This document shows, one piece after another, positions 23,726 to 37,773 of a stretch of 64,000 nucleotides of DNA (the first letter of the stretch is position 1; each line of letters opens with the position of its first letter). Where the stretch lies: positions 372,001-436,000 of the forward strand of contig JAJSPD010000016.1 in NCBI GenBank assembly GCA_021307315.1, in the 5' to 3' direction. The stretch comes from Bisporella sp. PMI_857. Its lineage: Eukaryota; Ascomycota; Leotiomycetes; Helotiales; Helotiaceae. The translations under genes were made by a program, and so were the position numbers. The notes under the pieces are model-generated. The model ran no database searches. It saw only the letters and a program-made list of their open reading frames with translations, and was not told where the DNA came from.

Positions 23726-25725
23726 ACAAGTTAAAAACCCGTAATAATCAACCTTCTAACGAAGTCTAAGAGCGACTTTATGTGAGGATTTATAGACAGT
23801 AAATTATAGAACAGCAACTTCAATTAATTATACAAGCTAATTTCTGCCCTCTCAATCTTACACTTCTTTATTTTAGATAGTTCTTTTAAGTACTGCTTAT
23901 CTTTTATCTAAGTACTAAAAAAGGTTCTTGTCACGAGTCCAGATCAAGCGCCCTGTATAGGCTAGTTGATAGGTTTCATTATAAGGTTCTAAACTAAAAA
24001 GAAGTTGCGCGTGATGCTTACCACAGCAGTGAACATCTTGCGTCTCCGATATTTTACTTGGAAGTTCACTTCAAAAGCGCAAAATAAATGGCCCTGGAGG
24101 CGTATAGCAAAATCCAAAATAATTCAGAGTGTCGCCGGGATTGAGCGGAAACTATGCTCGAATATTCTCCGTTGAGTAAGTAGTTGTAGGACAGTAACTG
24201 TATCATTCTTCACGAAATGGCTGGGAGCCCTCAGGATGGATAGCCTATAGGATCTAGTGTTTGGTATTCACTACGTAGCGAATACAAGCTTCGATATTTT
24301 GTTGCAAGCCGCAGATCGGAGGTGTCTCCTGTGCCTACCTATTGCTTCAAAGTCACTGAACCATATGTACACATTGAAAAGAGTGCAAAAGTCTGAACTA
24401 AACTACATAAAAGTCTCAACTATTTGTAGCTTCGTAAGAACCCCAGTTGTGTCCGTCAAATTTGGCATGAACTTAGGGGAAACTTCCCCATGGAATTATG
24501 ACCAGTGTCAGTGTTGACGCTGATTTAGGCCGACTCTTTGAAAAGTTTCCCTGCGGCTTTTCAAACGCTCCCCATAGACGAATTTATTGTGATCAACTTC
24601 TCGCAAGTGGCATTTATAAAGGTTGTTATAGAAGCGGATTTGTTTTTAGTATCTGAGGGGTCCAAATTTAACAGTCAACTTAAGGGGGGATGGCATTACG
24701 GAGGTTTTGTTAATTCGCGATATGATATCAGGAAGCAGGGCTGGATTCCGCCGCTTGGTCTGACAGACCGCTTAATCAAATGACAAAATAACAAGCGAAG
24801 AGGGGCTTATGTCTAAAGTAATATCCTAATGCTATTTTATAATTATTTTATTTAAGTATTTTAATTTTTCTAATAAGTAAAAACGTTATACTTAGTATTA
24901 ATAGTTCTATTTATAATATTATATGTATACCTGCTTTTGTTTAACTTATCTTTGCTAGAGTCTGGTACTATTCGTTATATTTACAAGTCTGGCCACTCCC
25001 TCGCATGTATGTATGTCTAAATAGCACCTAAGCCAATGCAAATCGGGCACTATTCATGACCAGCTATTTACTCTTTTCCTCTGTGACCATTCAAGATGCC
25101 GCTTGTGCAAGATATCGAGAGTCCAAGGAGCAAAAGCGAAATGTGGGGAAATTGGGTCCTTGATAGGTGAGATGCGTTTTTTTATTGCGAACTCTACGCG
25201 ATTCGCTTTTCCCTTTTCATTAATGCAAATATCCGGACTCGCCGCTTGCGTAGTGTTGCTTTCCTCCTCTAAAATCTGCCAGCATTGACTCTCCAAAACT
25301 GGAAGGAAGATATCAAGGTGCCTTGATCTCTAGGAACGAATAATCTTGAAGTTCCACACGGAGTAAGCAAAGTTTCCAGGAAAAGAGTATTTTATGGTTC
25401 AGGGGCTTAAACGGAGATGTGATGGAGGAATACCTATGAACTTTCAAAGTCTCGAGCAGTACTTCATTCAGACTTAATCAAGCATAAGTTGAATTTTGAT
25501 TTGCAATTAGTCGCAACGTATTGTGCCTAACCTTTTTATGCATTTGTGTGAACTTTGGCCTGGTATATAAGGTTAGAAGAAGGATCCCACTTTGTCCCTA
25601 AGAGTGGGAACCCTGTACAACTAACTGCCTTCTTCTTGGGATCCTTGTAGCCTTAATAACAACGACTTCTGGTAACGTTTCATTTCTTGAGCTTCAAGTT
25701 ATTGCTATTTTTGTGTGCTCTCAAG
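23726..25725. other. AT-rich intergenic gap
   Basis: Very AT-rich at 23760-23900 and 24820-24960. Short frames at 24257-24783 (plus) and 25054-25296 (minus) have no recognised domain; the latter has protein-like composition and may be a relic. The last part is the promoter of the carboxypeptidase. Confidence 0.5.
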
Positions 25726-27791
25726 ATGATAGACTCAATTGCTTTGCTACTATCCCTGGCCGGCACAGCTACTGCGTACTTCCCAAAGGAACCTACCGGC
25801 ATAACGTTGTTGAAGTCAAAATATCACGAGAATGTCACCATTTCATACAAAGAGGCAAGTTCCATGATGGCTTTCTAATATACTTCGCTGACATGTACAT
25901 TAGCCTGGGATCTGTGAAACAACTCCTGGTGTGAAGTCTTACAGTGGCTATGTTCACCTACCTCCTAGTCTCCTGAGTGATATTGCGGGTGAGACTCAAG
26001 ATTATCCTATTAATACGTACGGAAGCCTTTCAAAAGAGGCAAGCCTCAATCCTCTGACTTGAATGCAGTTTTTTTTGGTTCTTCGAAGCTCGGAAAGACC
26101 CCGAAACTGCTCCTCTTTCAATCTGGCTCAATGGTGGCCCTGGTGGCTCCTCTGCAATGGGTCTATTACAGGAAAATGGCCCATGTTTCATAGGAAACGA
26201 CTCAAACTCCACATACTTGAATCCTTGGTCGTGGAATAATGAGGTCAACATGCTCTACCTTGATCAGCCTACTCAAGTTGGCTTTTCCTATGATGTTATC
26301 ACAAATGGGACTTACAACGCAAGTAGTCGAGTTATCACGCCAACAGACTTTTCCGAGGGTTTCCCTACACCAAACAACACTTACATGGTAGGAACTTTCT
26401 CAAGCCAGAATGGTAACTTCACCGCGAACTCTACGATTCACGCAGCTCACGCTCTGTGGCACTTTGCGCAAACGTGGTTTGAAGAATTTCCCTTCTACAA
26501 GCCGACTGATGAGAAGATCCATCTGTGGACTGAAAGCTATGGTGGAATCTATGGCCCGAACTTCTTCAGCTTCTTCCAGCAACAGAATGAGAAGATAGCT
26601 AATGGTACCATCAGCGAGCCTGGCTCTCACTATCTCCATCTCGATACCCTAGGGATAGTCAACGGCTGCATTGACTATGAAATCATGCAGCTCGCGTACC
26701 TAGATATGGCGTATAACAATACATATGACATTAAAGCCATCAACGAGTCAGTCTACAACACTGGCATCGAGCATTATTACAAACAAGGTGGCTGTAAAGA
26801 CCAGGTCAAACACTGTCGCCACTTCATCAATGATGAGAATAACGACCCCTTCAGCGACGAAGCTGACAAGATTTGTGGTGGCTCAATGGAGTACTGCGCA
26901 GAGCATTGCTCCGAGAGCCTTTATTCTGGAGCTGAGATACGGAGAGGAAGATACGACATTGCTCATCCAAGATCTGATCCGTTCCCCGCCCCCTATCTCT
27001 ATGGCTTTCTCAATCAGCAATGGGTCCAAGCGGCTCTCGGCGTGCCTGTAAACCACACGGCCAGCTCAAGGACGGTGGCCACCGATTTCCGCACCACAGG
27101 GGATTATGCACGTGGCACGAGCTTGAAGAGCCTGGCCTATTTGTTGGATGGAGGCGTAAAAGTAGCTGGGATGTATGGTGATAGGGATTGGGCTTGCAAT
27201 TGGATTGGCGGCGAACGTGCTGTGCATGCTGTTGATTATTCGAGCAAGGAGCAGTTCAAGAATGCTGGATATGAGCCTATTATATATGGGGCAAATAACG
27301 ATATCGGAGGGAATGTGAAGCAGTTTGGAAATTTCTCATTCTCGAGGGTTTATCAGGCTGGCCACGAAGGTAGGTCATTCTATAGAATGCCTAGATTTGA
27401 TGCATTGGCTGTGTATGCTGACTTGAGATTAGTGCCATCCTATCAAGGCGAGGTTTCTTATGAGATTTTTATGCGTGCAACTTTTGGAAAGGATATCACT
27501 ACTGGCATATATGACGTGACGGATTACTATACCACCATTGGTCCATCGTCTGTTTTTAATATCAAGAACGAGGTTCCAGACTGGCCAGAGTCGAAATGTT
27601 ATATTCTCGCGCCAGATACTTGCACAGCAGAGCAATATGAGCAAGTCTTGAATGGTACGGTGAAGGTAAAGGACTTTATTGTTACAGAATATGGTGTCAA
27701 GGTAGATCAGGAGGAGGGCATGAAAGGCGAGGAAGTTGTGACCATCGTTGCGCAAAAGCCTTTCGGGCACTGGTTGGCCCAAGATTGGTGA
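25726..27791 (+). CDS. Secreted serine carboxypeptidase (peptidase family S10)
   Basis: Exons 25726-25854, 25904-26016 and 26069-27791 give 654 aa. The N-terminal [18 protein letters not shown] is a signal peptide. The family core is intact: [10 protein letters not shown] before the oxyanion hole, catalytic Ser in ESYGG (about residue 237), catalytic Asp in [12 protein letters not shown] and catalytic His in QAGHE. It cleaves C-terminal residues from peptides, usually at acid pH. Many NxS/T sequons indicate heavy glycosylation. The first intron begins with GC (gag|gcaagt...) and ends in tag, a GC-AG intron; the exon junction [20 protein letters not shown] matches the family exactly. The substrate and physiological role are not specified by the sequence. 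Confidence 0.9.
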
Positions 27792-28996
27792 GCGCCACTC
27801 GGGATGCCAACAAATATTCTTTTAGAACAATGCAATGTATGCTGAGCAAAACTGTGTTTCTCATTCCAAACACAAGCAATCAAGTTTTGATAGGAAAACA
27901 AGCAAGGAATAACACCTCAAACTCCCACAAGACTCCGGTTGTGCGAGCCCAATGCAAGTACCTTATTTTATTCCCAATTCTTTCGAAGCCTATGATCACA
28001 AGGAAACCCCCCCTTCCAAATTTACCAGACTACCTCCTCCATGGTATCATACCCCTTTTCCAGATGGACTGTGGACTAAGCCCAAACCACATCCACGGGC
28101 CCCCGTGATAGATAAGCCGTCTCTTTCCACCACGCCTCTTCAAATTCTCCGAAATTTAAACCAAGAAACAACCATTCAAAGCCTTTCTCTGCTCGTAAAA
28201 AGCAGATTTTGTTGCACATCGTAGTCGAAACTATGGTAACGAAGGTCAAAGCTCGGGGGCTTGATGCTTGCTAAGATTCCCTTGCGTGCTGCAAGTTTCA
28301 TTGCCATTCAAGAAGTTCACCAGGCTCAGCAACTCTCCGATTCAGATGAACCTGCTTCCTATTTTGCTCCGAAGCTCTTAAAATAGAAGCCTAGTGAGAG
28401 AATTTGGGGTGGAAAGAAGATGAGATGTAAAACATCAGACAAAACACCGTCTCGGTTGTACCCGAGGAGGCGTTTCAAAACCTGCAAACCATTAACCGAA
28501 ACTTTGGCGGTCGCAAACTCGATGGGTCTTGGTATTGCGTGTTCATAGCGTGCAGGTTAACCTCATTCCATGTACCTGTCAGATACTTAGCGGAGACCTG
28601 CTAAGATGGTGTATTGATCGAACAATTATGGAGGAGAGATGTAAGAGAGACTGCCCGACGTCCGGATCTCACGGCCTTGATGGTACCCCCACGTTGCCTT
28701 GGAAAGGGTCTACAATTTGGAATCTAAGTTCAGCTGAGTAACAAAAATAGAACTAGGAATAAATTGCCAAAGCGCACAGGAGGGAGTGAGTGAAGCTCCA
28801 AAACATAGCAAGATGTGATATGATCCAGTATTGGATATTATTTCATTTTCATATGGTATCTTCGCACTTTTGCTTCTCAATATCCTGTGCGACTATCTCC
28901 CATTAAATGCACGTATCCGCTCATGAACCGCCCTCTGGTAGACTTCCGTAACGCCATAAATGCTATCTGATTGTACATGCTGCTTTTGTTCGCTTC
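27792..28996. other. Convergent intergenic region
   Basis: Lies between the 3' ends of the carboxypeptidase and NUP188. Only short frames, no recognised domain. Confidence 0.5.
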
Positions 28997-31900
28997 CTAT
29001 TGTGATATGCCTGCCAGAACGGCTCTAACGCCTGCCAACTCCGCTAAAATGGTCTCCTGTAATTTATTCGAGTCGCTACTGGCAATCTATGTCATGTTAG
29101 TACTGCTGATAAGATAGAAGTAGAAAGGAGCATACCTTTTTCTTGAACAGCGAGTGATCCCTAGGCTCCATTGGCAATATTTTGCTCTTCAAGATTGCAG
29201 TTGCGCCAAGCCAAAACTCAACATTCTCAAGCATAGCTGCAGAGTCCCAACTAATGTTAGCTATGTCTTGGCCCTCAACGCTGTCACGAAATCCATTAAG
29301 TACAAACACCAGCAAGCTCAGCGTATGTGCCTCGGAGCACATAGACAAGGTGATATGTTTCATCCTGCCGTCGGTGGGAATACGAGAGCTTGCTGGCGGG
29401 TCGAATGCCTCTATACACTGCTTCAGCAAAGCAGGGAATTGTTGAAGGAAGCGAGAGGCTTCGCCTGCGATGGCGATACCCACTGAATCCATCAGATTAA
29501 GAACAAGTGGAAGAATCCCGCGCACCCAAATGTTGTAGCATCGCTGGAATCCAGCACTTTCAGCGAACGGGCTCACATTTCCACCTCGAAGGTAGTTGGT
29601 AATGTTGGCAGTACTTATGTCACCGAGGAGGCCGTTTATAGCAAGCTGTTCGGCCATTGCTGGAACAGTGGAAAGTTCTAGAAGGAAGAGTATGCTCAGT
29701 TCGCCATATATAGGATCACCTTCTATGGCAAGGGTGTCGGACCATGAAAAGAGCGTGGTAGCCACACGTGCCGTTTTGTTGTGCACGAATAAGGCAACAA
29801 TCTGGCTATACGAGAACTCGATGCCAGGGATCCTGAGACAAGATTGAAGAATGCCATTGATGAGCATAATGTCTTCAGGATTTGAGTCCCCAGGCTTGTC
29901 ATGAATAAAAGTTGTCAGATGACGTATTCCATGAGCGACTACACGTTCCAGGATTTCAATAATGACCCCAATAAAGGGCGACGACTGAACTAGTTTAGTC
30001 GATACTCTGGATTCGTTAGGAGCCATTTGCCCCTTACTCTTGTTTTCCGTGTGAATTCGCAGCCCTAGAAAGAGCAGCTTCAGGAGAGATCGATAGTAGG
30101 CCGGATCTCCATTGCTCAATGCCATCTCGAATGTGATATTAGACTGTTGGATGGCATCCCAGACTTTAGGAAGGAAGGCATCCATTTCAGGAACTATCGA
30201 TCCCGCTTCGACTAGTCTTTGCATCAGAATAAGTGCTAGATCTGCTCGTGTTTGGTTCAGTCTCTGAAAGATCTCCTCTGATCCTTGGTTTTGCAAGTTC
30301 GCTGCAAGACAATCGGATGCCACTCGGGCCAATTTGCTTTGTAGATCGACTTGACCCAACAGAGTAGTGCTTAATTCAGTAGCTAGAAATTTCCAACTAT
30401 GGAGGAGTGACTACGTAATTGTTAGCGAAACCTAGTGAGAATCTAGTGAGAGGATAATGAGAATGACTTACAATTTGAGCATCTACACAAGACAAGTTGA
30501 CATTTGCTGCAGCGACCTCTTTTTGGAACCCTTTTTGTACTCCCCACATTTGATCGAATGAAAGCATTTTATTAGCAAGAGTTAAGTTGTAGCAGTAGTC
30601 TGTACCATAATGTTGAGATTCCAAGGTCGTCCTCCGGAGAGCGAGCAGCCTACAGCCTGCATATTGAGACTCGAAATTGCGTTTCAAATTTCCGTGAAGT
30701 GATGAATTGTAGTCCATGCCTCGCGGAGTCTTGACAGCAAATCGTATAAAATAGTCTAGATTAGGAATAATACCCTTCGTAGGCGAAACATTGCCAGTCT
30801 GTCTTGCATGAAAGGTGTGCATAGCTAAGATCTCGGCAATAGATGCTACAGCTCTAGTCTGATAACAATTATTAGTTGTATCATCTAGCGACTTGGACTG
30901 TTGTATTGGCGGTAAGGTTCCTATAAAATCCAGCAGAGCTGATATGAAGCTGTCATACTTCTCAGACTCGTATATCGACCATGGCCAAAAGTTCTGCGCT
31001 GATGCAATAAATTGAAGCCTTAGAGAGGCTTCATCACTAGGAATGTCTTTGATTTTCAATAACGCTTCAAGATTTGCCGTCAAAGGAGATCTATCAAGAG
31101 ACACCAGTTGCCTGCCACCAGATGTGTCTTTAAGCGGATCCTTGAATGCCTTGCCACCAAGCAAATATTTAGCGAACCACTGCTGTCGACAACTTACGAC
31201 TTTGGACATGAAGTTTATAATAGTCACAAAATTTTGACTTTTGGAAAAGGGCTTGTCAATATCAGAGATGATCTGCAAGAAGTTTTTTGACGTATGCGGA
31301 CCAAGATGACCCAAGAGGGAGGGAGGGTCAGTAGCATTAGCCGAAGCAGTAGTAATTAATGCATCGAAAAGAGCAACGACCGGAGTCCTATATGCTTGAT
31401 GAACGGCATAAAGACGTGCAATAACTGACGATGCCTTAAAAATCTGGCCCTCTAGGAATGAGGGAGGCTTATCAAGCAACATGCTGACTTGCAAGAGTGT
31501 TCTGGTGAATTCTAAGATGCTTCTGGTCTGATTGACGCACGAACGGGACTCGCTGATATTGGCCGTAGAATCTGGTACCTCTAACCCATCGTAAAAAGCG
31601 CGCAGAAGGGGCTGTACCCGCAGAGTGCCTGACGCAGTTGACAAGAAAGCCTCCGTGAGGTGACTTGCTGAAGCTTCCAATGCGACCATCAGCCTTGGTT
31701 GTTTAGCTTTGGCGCCAATTTCCTCCACTATCGTTGGATTTAACACAAGTAATGTGGGAACAACTGGATTCGATACCAACTCCTCATCACTGTTATCCGG
31801 CACCAAATCATCAATCCCATATGTGTGCCTTAGTATCCTTTCGAAAGAGGCTGTGATTCTCCTCCGAAGCTCTATACACTCACTCAAATCCACGAACTTC

Positions 31901-34855
31901 CAAGAGCAAGAGCTCTCGAGAGCATCAACTAGATATCGTGTAAAGGATAATAGCACCTTGGAAAGTACTTGGTCAGATACTGCGATCCGAGCTCCGTCTT
32001 GCTTAGCGAAACGAGTAGAAGGCTTTCCTACACAATGCCTTGAGATCACGTTGGTGACCAAATCTTCTACCAGTGCCTCGTATAGACGAGTGCATGACAG
32101 AAGAAACCCATAAGTTCCCGATACTAGCTCCACGCTGCCAACAATACTAGGTAACTTGCCGCTACCACGCCCGATGTCGAGAAGGCTACTTCTGCCTAAC
32201 AGCGGCCATACTCTTCCTGGAATAATCGGAAGCAGAGCGTGTATAAGTTGTACACAGCTATTGAGGAGTTCCAGTGATACCTCAGACCCGAAGTCAACAG
32301 ACCGTGCCTGAAGCTCTTCCTCAAAGATGTCAAAAATTACTGAGATCAAGTCCCGATTGCGGCTGAGCCCTGAACTGGCAATTTCCAAGATGCGAAGGGC
32401 TTCTATAGAGTGGTCTAACGCTGTTGATGTTTTAATGAGGCTGAAAAAAAGATTCGCAAACAAAGATAGTATCACTGCGATGGAATCACGGTCAGTGATA
32501 TCCCCTGTAGTAGCATCAATCAGGTTGCTAGCAGGCAGAAATGTCTCCAAAAGCTTGCCGAGATATTTAAAGCCAGAATATTCATGGTACCAGTAAGCAA
32601 CTTTGGGGCCCTGTTCGCCAGAGACGATGCGACCCTCAGTTCCAGCTGAGATAGTGAAATCCGGATCCGCCTTAATGAGAGCCAAAGACTGGTCTACATA
32701 ACCGCCAATCTGTCTTCGTCGGGACTCAAATAATTCTACTGGTCGTGTGAGCCGTATCGAGTTGGTATTTTGATCTTCATACAACGTTTCATAGCCATCA
32801 AAGCCATCTGGGAGGGCATAAGTGAAAGTTGGGATAGTTTCCAAGAAATCAACGATCGTCTTGATACTCTTCGAATCGTTGAAGGATTGGCAAGCTGCAA
32901 GCGCGCGACATATCTTCAAGAACGGCGGTTGCTCATAAGGAAATCTGGATCTAGCTTCGGTCAAGCTAGAGCCCAAGTCTGCTTCCTGTAAGTATATAGA
33001 CAAAGGATCGTTCCTAGCAGAAAGTTGTTTAGCATCTATACAATCCCAGTAACTTTGTCCACCTTCTAAAGCCGCTAGAGTCGCCTCTGTCGATTCAGAT
33101 CCATAATCAACGCCGACAATGTTGCTGACTGCAAGTAAATCAAGGATGATGATGCGCATCTTAGCGCCTAGAAAAATCGAAAAATGTGCATTTGCGGTAT
33201 CCCCAAACTTCGGGCTAAGTCTGATAAGGGTGTCGAGTGTTCGGAAGTCTTCAACAGCACGGATAGCCAAGTATAGGGGGAAAGAGTGGTCAGGACTAGG
33301 GCCTACAGGTGTGAAAATATTAGTAACTTTCTTGGTTCATTAATGGATGTGTTTGCGTGAACCTGGTTGTCTGGAAGGTCGCGGTACTTTGATGAAGGGG
33401 CTCTGGGGCTCCCATTGGGCATGCTCGAAAAGCAAAACTCACTTACTAATATTATTGATGCTTTCCATCATCCTCTCATAGGATGAGATCACAGAGTTCG
33501 CAGGAAGCTCTGACCCTCCACCATTCTCGCTAAGTTGTCTCTTGAGATCATGGACTTGAGTCTCCATTCCCCGCAAAATCACAGCCCATCCGAGGATGAC
33601 AGGCCCAGCAGCGACTATGTCATTTTCGGCCATAGAATTTATGATCTGACTCATTGACTTTATTGTGGACACTTTCAATAAGTATGGCTGGCGGTCATCT
33701 TCGGAAACTTCTATGTCTGCTGGATTCACACTGGATAGAACCGTCCTCACTTTTAGAAGCTGAAGAGAGATGACAACGGCAAGTGACGCCATATGAAGGC
33801 CCAAAGAGTGTGTATCGGGATCATCCTAGGCGCATCTGTAAGTACCCATGGCGTACCAATTCGAATGCGTGTGTACTTACAAAGTGGAAGTTGAAAAATC
33901 CATATATGGAAGTTATCTCGAGCCACGAAAGGACTGCTTGTGAAGATGGAAGGTCCTCAGAAATATCCAAAATTTGGAAAATAATTTCCATCAAAGTGGT
34001 TGCTTCAGCGATGTTTGTTCTGACCCATTCCATCTCAACATCAGGTCTTCCTCCTATCTCCTTGAACCAACTGCTGCCTGCAAGGAGCTTGCCAATGTTG
34101 GACTTGATAGCATCAACACATGCTAGAAACAAAGAATCAGATTCTCTTATGATTCTGACCAGATTCTCGCCTAGAACCTGGAATGATGCTGGCTGTGCTT
34201 CTGGCTTCTGGCTTTGTATTGTGCTATCTGTAGACAATTCCTGATAGAGGTAACTTTGTAGAAGATAATTCACACATTTAAGAAGGAATTGTCTTTCAGA
34301 CAAATAGATCCGGAGTAGTCGTGACCGTCGGCTCTCCTTCGTCTCAAATTCCGCCTGAATCTCGTCTGTATCCAAACCTTCCGACAACAATGCACCAGGG
34401 ACAGACATTAGACCTTGGCCTCCAGATTCCTGTATACCAAGGAGCTCTTGCTTGGAAAGCGGCCCAACCAAAGCGGCCCAAGCCCGAGACTGCCATTCCA
34501 GCACAACTACTCTCAAAGCTGAGATCTCATCAATCTTAGCTTCCGTGCTCAACCACAATGCGTCCTCCTTGAGCTCGTTGATATTGAATCGAGATGTTGG
34601 TAAGGGGGTAACGTTTATTGCTGATGTTTTAGTTCCGAAAGCTGATCTGGACTCTTGCGACGGCGGTGGAAAGGCGTTGAGAGGATGTAGTAAAAAGTCT
34701 TCAACCACCGGGTCGGAGAAGAATTTTCGAATGGCAAGAGAGTCCTCTGTGTCCAAAACAGCATGGAATGCACTTCTCCAAGATGTAAGAAGATCGTCTC
34801 CTTGCAAACATTTGTCCAGGGAAGGAAAATAGCAGGAATCTGATATTGGCGCCAT
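28997..34855 (-). CDS. NUP188: Nucleoporin Nup188
   Basis: Exons (minus) 33881-34855, 33447-33825, 30472-33302, 29136-30410 and 28997-29086; 1,849 aa, all junctions in phase, introns 55, 144, 61 and 49 nt. A large all-helical scaffold of the inner ring of the nuclear pore complex, binding Nic96 and Pom34 in known systems. Segments that resemble fungal Nup188 include TKTSAINVTPLPTSRFN plus KEDALWLS near the N-terminus, EDQNTNSIRLTRPVELFESR in the middle, GRVWPLLGRSSLL, and PPSLLGHLGPHTSKNFLQII with DKPFSKSQNF. Length fits the family. It diverges from trpC. The related Nup192 is the alternative, but the conserved segments point to Nup188. Confidence 0.88.
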
Positions 34856-35430
34856 TGCGCTCAGCAGGCCAGAAACTTCAGCCTACAAAGAGAGTAGTTA
34901 GCAATACAATCACCTAACAAAATTATAGCTACTCAAAAACATTGCCCACGAGGTAGAATCAGTATCTCCCTGAACACTGCCTCTATGCGCCAGCACTAGC
35001 AGTTGCACATTCATGCAACTATCCAGGAAATGAGATGTCAATTTGCAGGTGAATCGCACCTGCAAGGCTCTAACAGAAATGGACAACTCACAATGTGTTA
35101 GGCGCATGAGAACAGCTCTTGCTAAGGTGAGCTTTAGCTCGCATCGAACATTTTACATGGAGACGCGACTCTTCGCGGACCTTAAATGCTTGGCAGTGTT
35201 AATCCCACCCATGATTACTACATATCACCCCGCCTCAGTCCATGGTAGCAGTCATACTGCGCAGGAAGTAGGGCACAACTGTATTTTTGTACTTCTGTGA
35301 TTTCAAGTAAGCCATCCTGTGCTCTCAATTCAGCTTCATTGGGTGATATTGTGTCTGGTACTAAGTTGCGGACTCGCATTCCATCCTATTCTTTCACTCT
35401 GTTCTCACTTTCTCCGTCACTCTAAACACG
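34856..35430. promoter_or_regulatory. Divergent promoter region NUP188/trpC
   Basis: 575 bp between the two start codons. A pyrimidine-rich tract (tctttcactctgttctcactttctccg) precedes the trpC ATG, as is common for fungal genes. No specific binding site assigned. Confidence 0.5.
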
Positions 35431-37773
35431 ATGGCAACACTAGACCTGGTAGATCATTCTCCCCACCAGCCAGAAGCAACTGCACCACTGGCTTCAGCTT
35501 CTAATGTTATTCTAATTGACAACTTCGACTCGTTCACCTGGAACATCTACCAATATCTTGTGTTAGAAGGCGCCACAGTAACTGTCTTTCGCAATGATGA
35601 GAAGACCGTAGACGAGGTTGCAGCCCTGAAACCGACGCAATTGGTCATCAGTCCAGGTCCAGGACATCCCAAAACAGACTCTGGGATCAGTAGAGACGCT
35701 ATCAAGCACTTTGCTGGGAAAATTCCCATATTCGGGGTTTGTATGGGACAGTGAGTCACCCAATCCCAAAAAGGGCACATCTCTGCATATTACTGACCTG
35801 GTACAAGACAATGCATAATCGATTTATACGGAGGAGATGTAAGCTATGCTGGCGAGATTTTGCATGGCAAAACTTCCCCGCTCAAACATGATTCGAAAGG
35901 AGTTTATGCCGATCTACCACAAGACCTACCTGTAACACGATACCATTCGCTTGCTGGCACATACCCTACTTTACCGGCATGCTTAGAGGTCTCCTCTTGG
36001 ATTGAACTTGGACCAGATGGTGGCAAGGGTGTTATAATGGGAGTCCGACATAAAGAATACCTCATTGAGGGTGTACAGTATCATCCTGAAAGTATCTTAA
36101 CTGCGGAGGGTCGCATTATGCTCAAGAACTTCTTGAGAATGCAGGGTGGTACTTGGGCAGAGAATGACATTCTGCAAAACCAGGCCGCATCTAAGAGCAA
36201 ACAGACCAGTAATGGGAATCCCTCGAAAGAGAACATATTAGAGAGGATATTTGCGCACAGAAAGGCTACAGTTGCGGTACAGAAAGAGATACCGTCTCAG
36301 AGACCAAGCGACCTTCAAGCTACATATGATCTCGATATTGCTCCTCCCTTGATATCCTTTGTGAAGCGCCTTCGCCAAACCCCTTTCCAGTTGTCGCTAA
36401 TGGCAGAAATCAAGCGAGCTTCCCCATCCAAAGGAATAATTTCACTAGCTACGTGTGCACCAGCCCAGGCTAGGATCTATGCTCTAGCTGGAGCAAGTGT
36501 CATATCTGTTTTGACGGAGCCAGAGTGGTTTAAGGGCAGCATCGATGATCTTCGTACTGTGCGTCAAGCCCTGGAAGGGATGCCCAACCGGCCAGCCGTC
36601 CTACGCAAAGAATTTATATTTGAAGAGTATCAGATCTTAGAGGCGCGATTAGCAGGCGCTGACACAGTCTTGCTGATAGTCAAGATGCTTGATGAAGCCA
36701 CTCTTACAAGGCTGTACAAGTATTCCCTATCATTGGGGATGGAGCCGCTGGTGGAGGTCAACACCGCGGACGAGATGTCGATAGCTGTCAAACTTGGCTC
36801 TAAGGTTATTGGGGTCAACAACCGCAACCTAACGAGTTTTGAAGTGGATCTTGAGACAACTAGCCGACTGCTAGGCCAAGTTCCGAAAGAAACCATTGTT
36901 TGTGCACTCAGTGGTATTTCCGGACCTAAAGATGTTGCTCCATATCAAAAGAATGGAGTAGGTGCAGTCTTGGTTGGAGAAGCTTTGATGAGGGCTAAAG
37001 AGACAGCGTCCTTCATCCGTGAGCTTCTTGGAGGTTCGGAACCAGTTTCAAGATCATCTCCTGGAGGCCTCCTCGTCAAGATCTGTGGTACAAGGACAGC
37101 AGAAGCAGCACAAGAAGCTATCAAGGCTGGTGCAGATCTAATTGGCGTAATACTTGTTCCTGGGAGGGCAAGGCATGTATCTTATAAGGATGCCATTGCT
37201 ATATCAAAAGTCGTGCATCAGTCTACCACAACGACCGCAACTCTAGTCAGCGATCGAGTTGGTAGTCAAGCAGTGGACTTCTTTACCAATGCAGCGTCGA
37301 ACATCTCAAGTCATCGACCACTATTAGTTGGTGTCTTTCAGAATCAGCCCCTAGAGGAGATTTTGGAACTGCAGAAAGCATACGACCTAGATATTGTTCA
37401 ATTGCATGGTGATGAGCCATTGGAATGGGCAAACCTGATCCCAGTGCCAGTCATCCGTAGTTTCAAGCCCGGCCAGGCTGGTTTAGGGAGACGTGGCTAT
37501 CACACCGTAACCCTGTTAGATTCAGCATCCGGAGGATCGGGGCAAAAGTTAGACATAGCGGAAGTCAAGTCTACACTTAAACGAGACCAGGGACTCAAGG
37601 TTGTGCTCGCTGGTGGCTTGAGCCCTGAGAACGTGGCAGATGCAGTAAAGTCTGCTGAAGAGCTTGGAGAGAGAATCATTGGCGTCGATGTCAGCAGCGG
37701 CGTAGAGGAAAATGGAGTTCAAAGCGTGGCCAAGATACAGGCGTTCATAAAAGCTGCTAAAAGTGTACGGTAA
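35431..37773 (+). CDS. trpC: Trifunctional tryptophan biosynthesis protein (GATase/IGPS/PRAI)
   Basis: Exons 35431-35750 and 35808-37773 (57-nt intron inside the GATase motif GVCMGQ|QC) give 761 aa, the expected length of the filamentous-ascomycete fusion. Domain order: glutamine amidotransferase of anthranilate synthase (nucleophile Cys104 in GVCMGQ; HPES triad residues in VQYHPES), indole-3-glycerol-phosphate synthase ([26 protein letters not shown]), and phosphoribosylanthranilate isomerase ([40 protein letters not shown]). It supplies three steps of tryptophan synthesis and partners with the separate anthranilate synthase component I. All catalytic motifs look intact. Confidence 0.96.

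Noticed and set aside
28041..28050. atggtatcat, another CYS3-consensus match
   Set aside because: It lies in the convergent 3' region of the carboxypeptidase and NUP188, where a promoter role is unlikely; probably chance.
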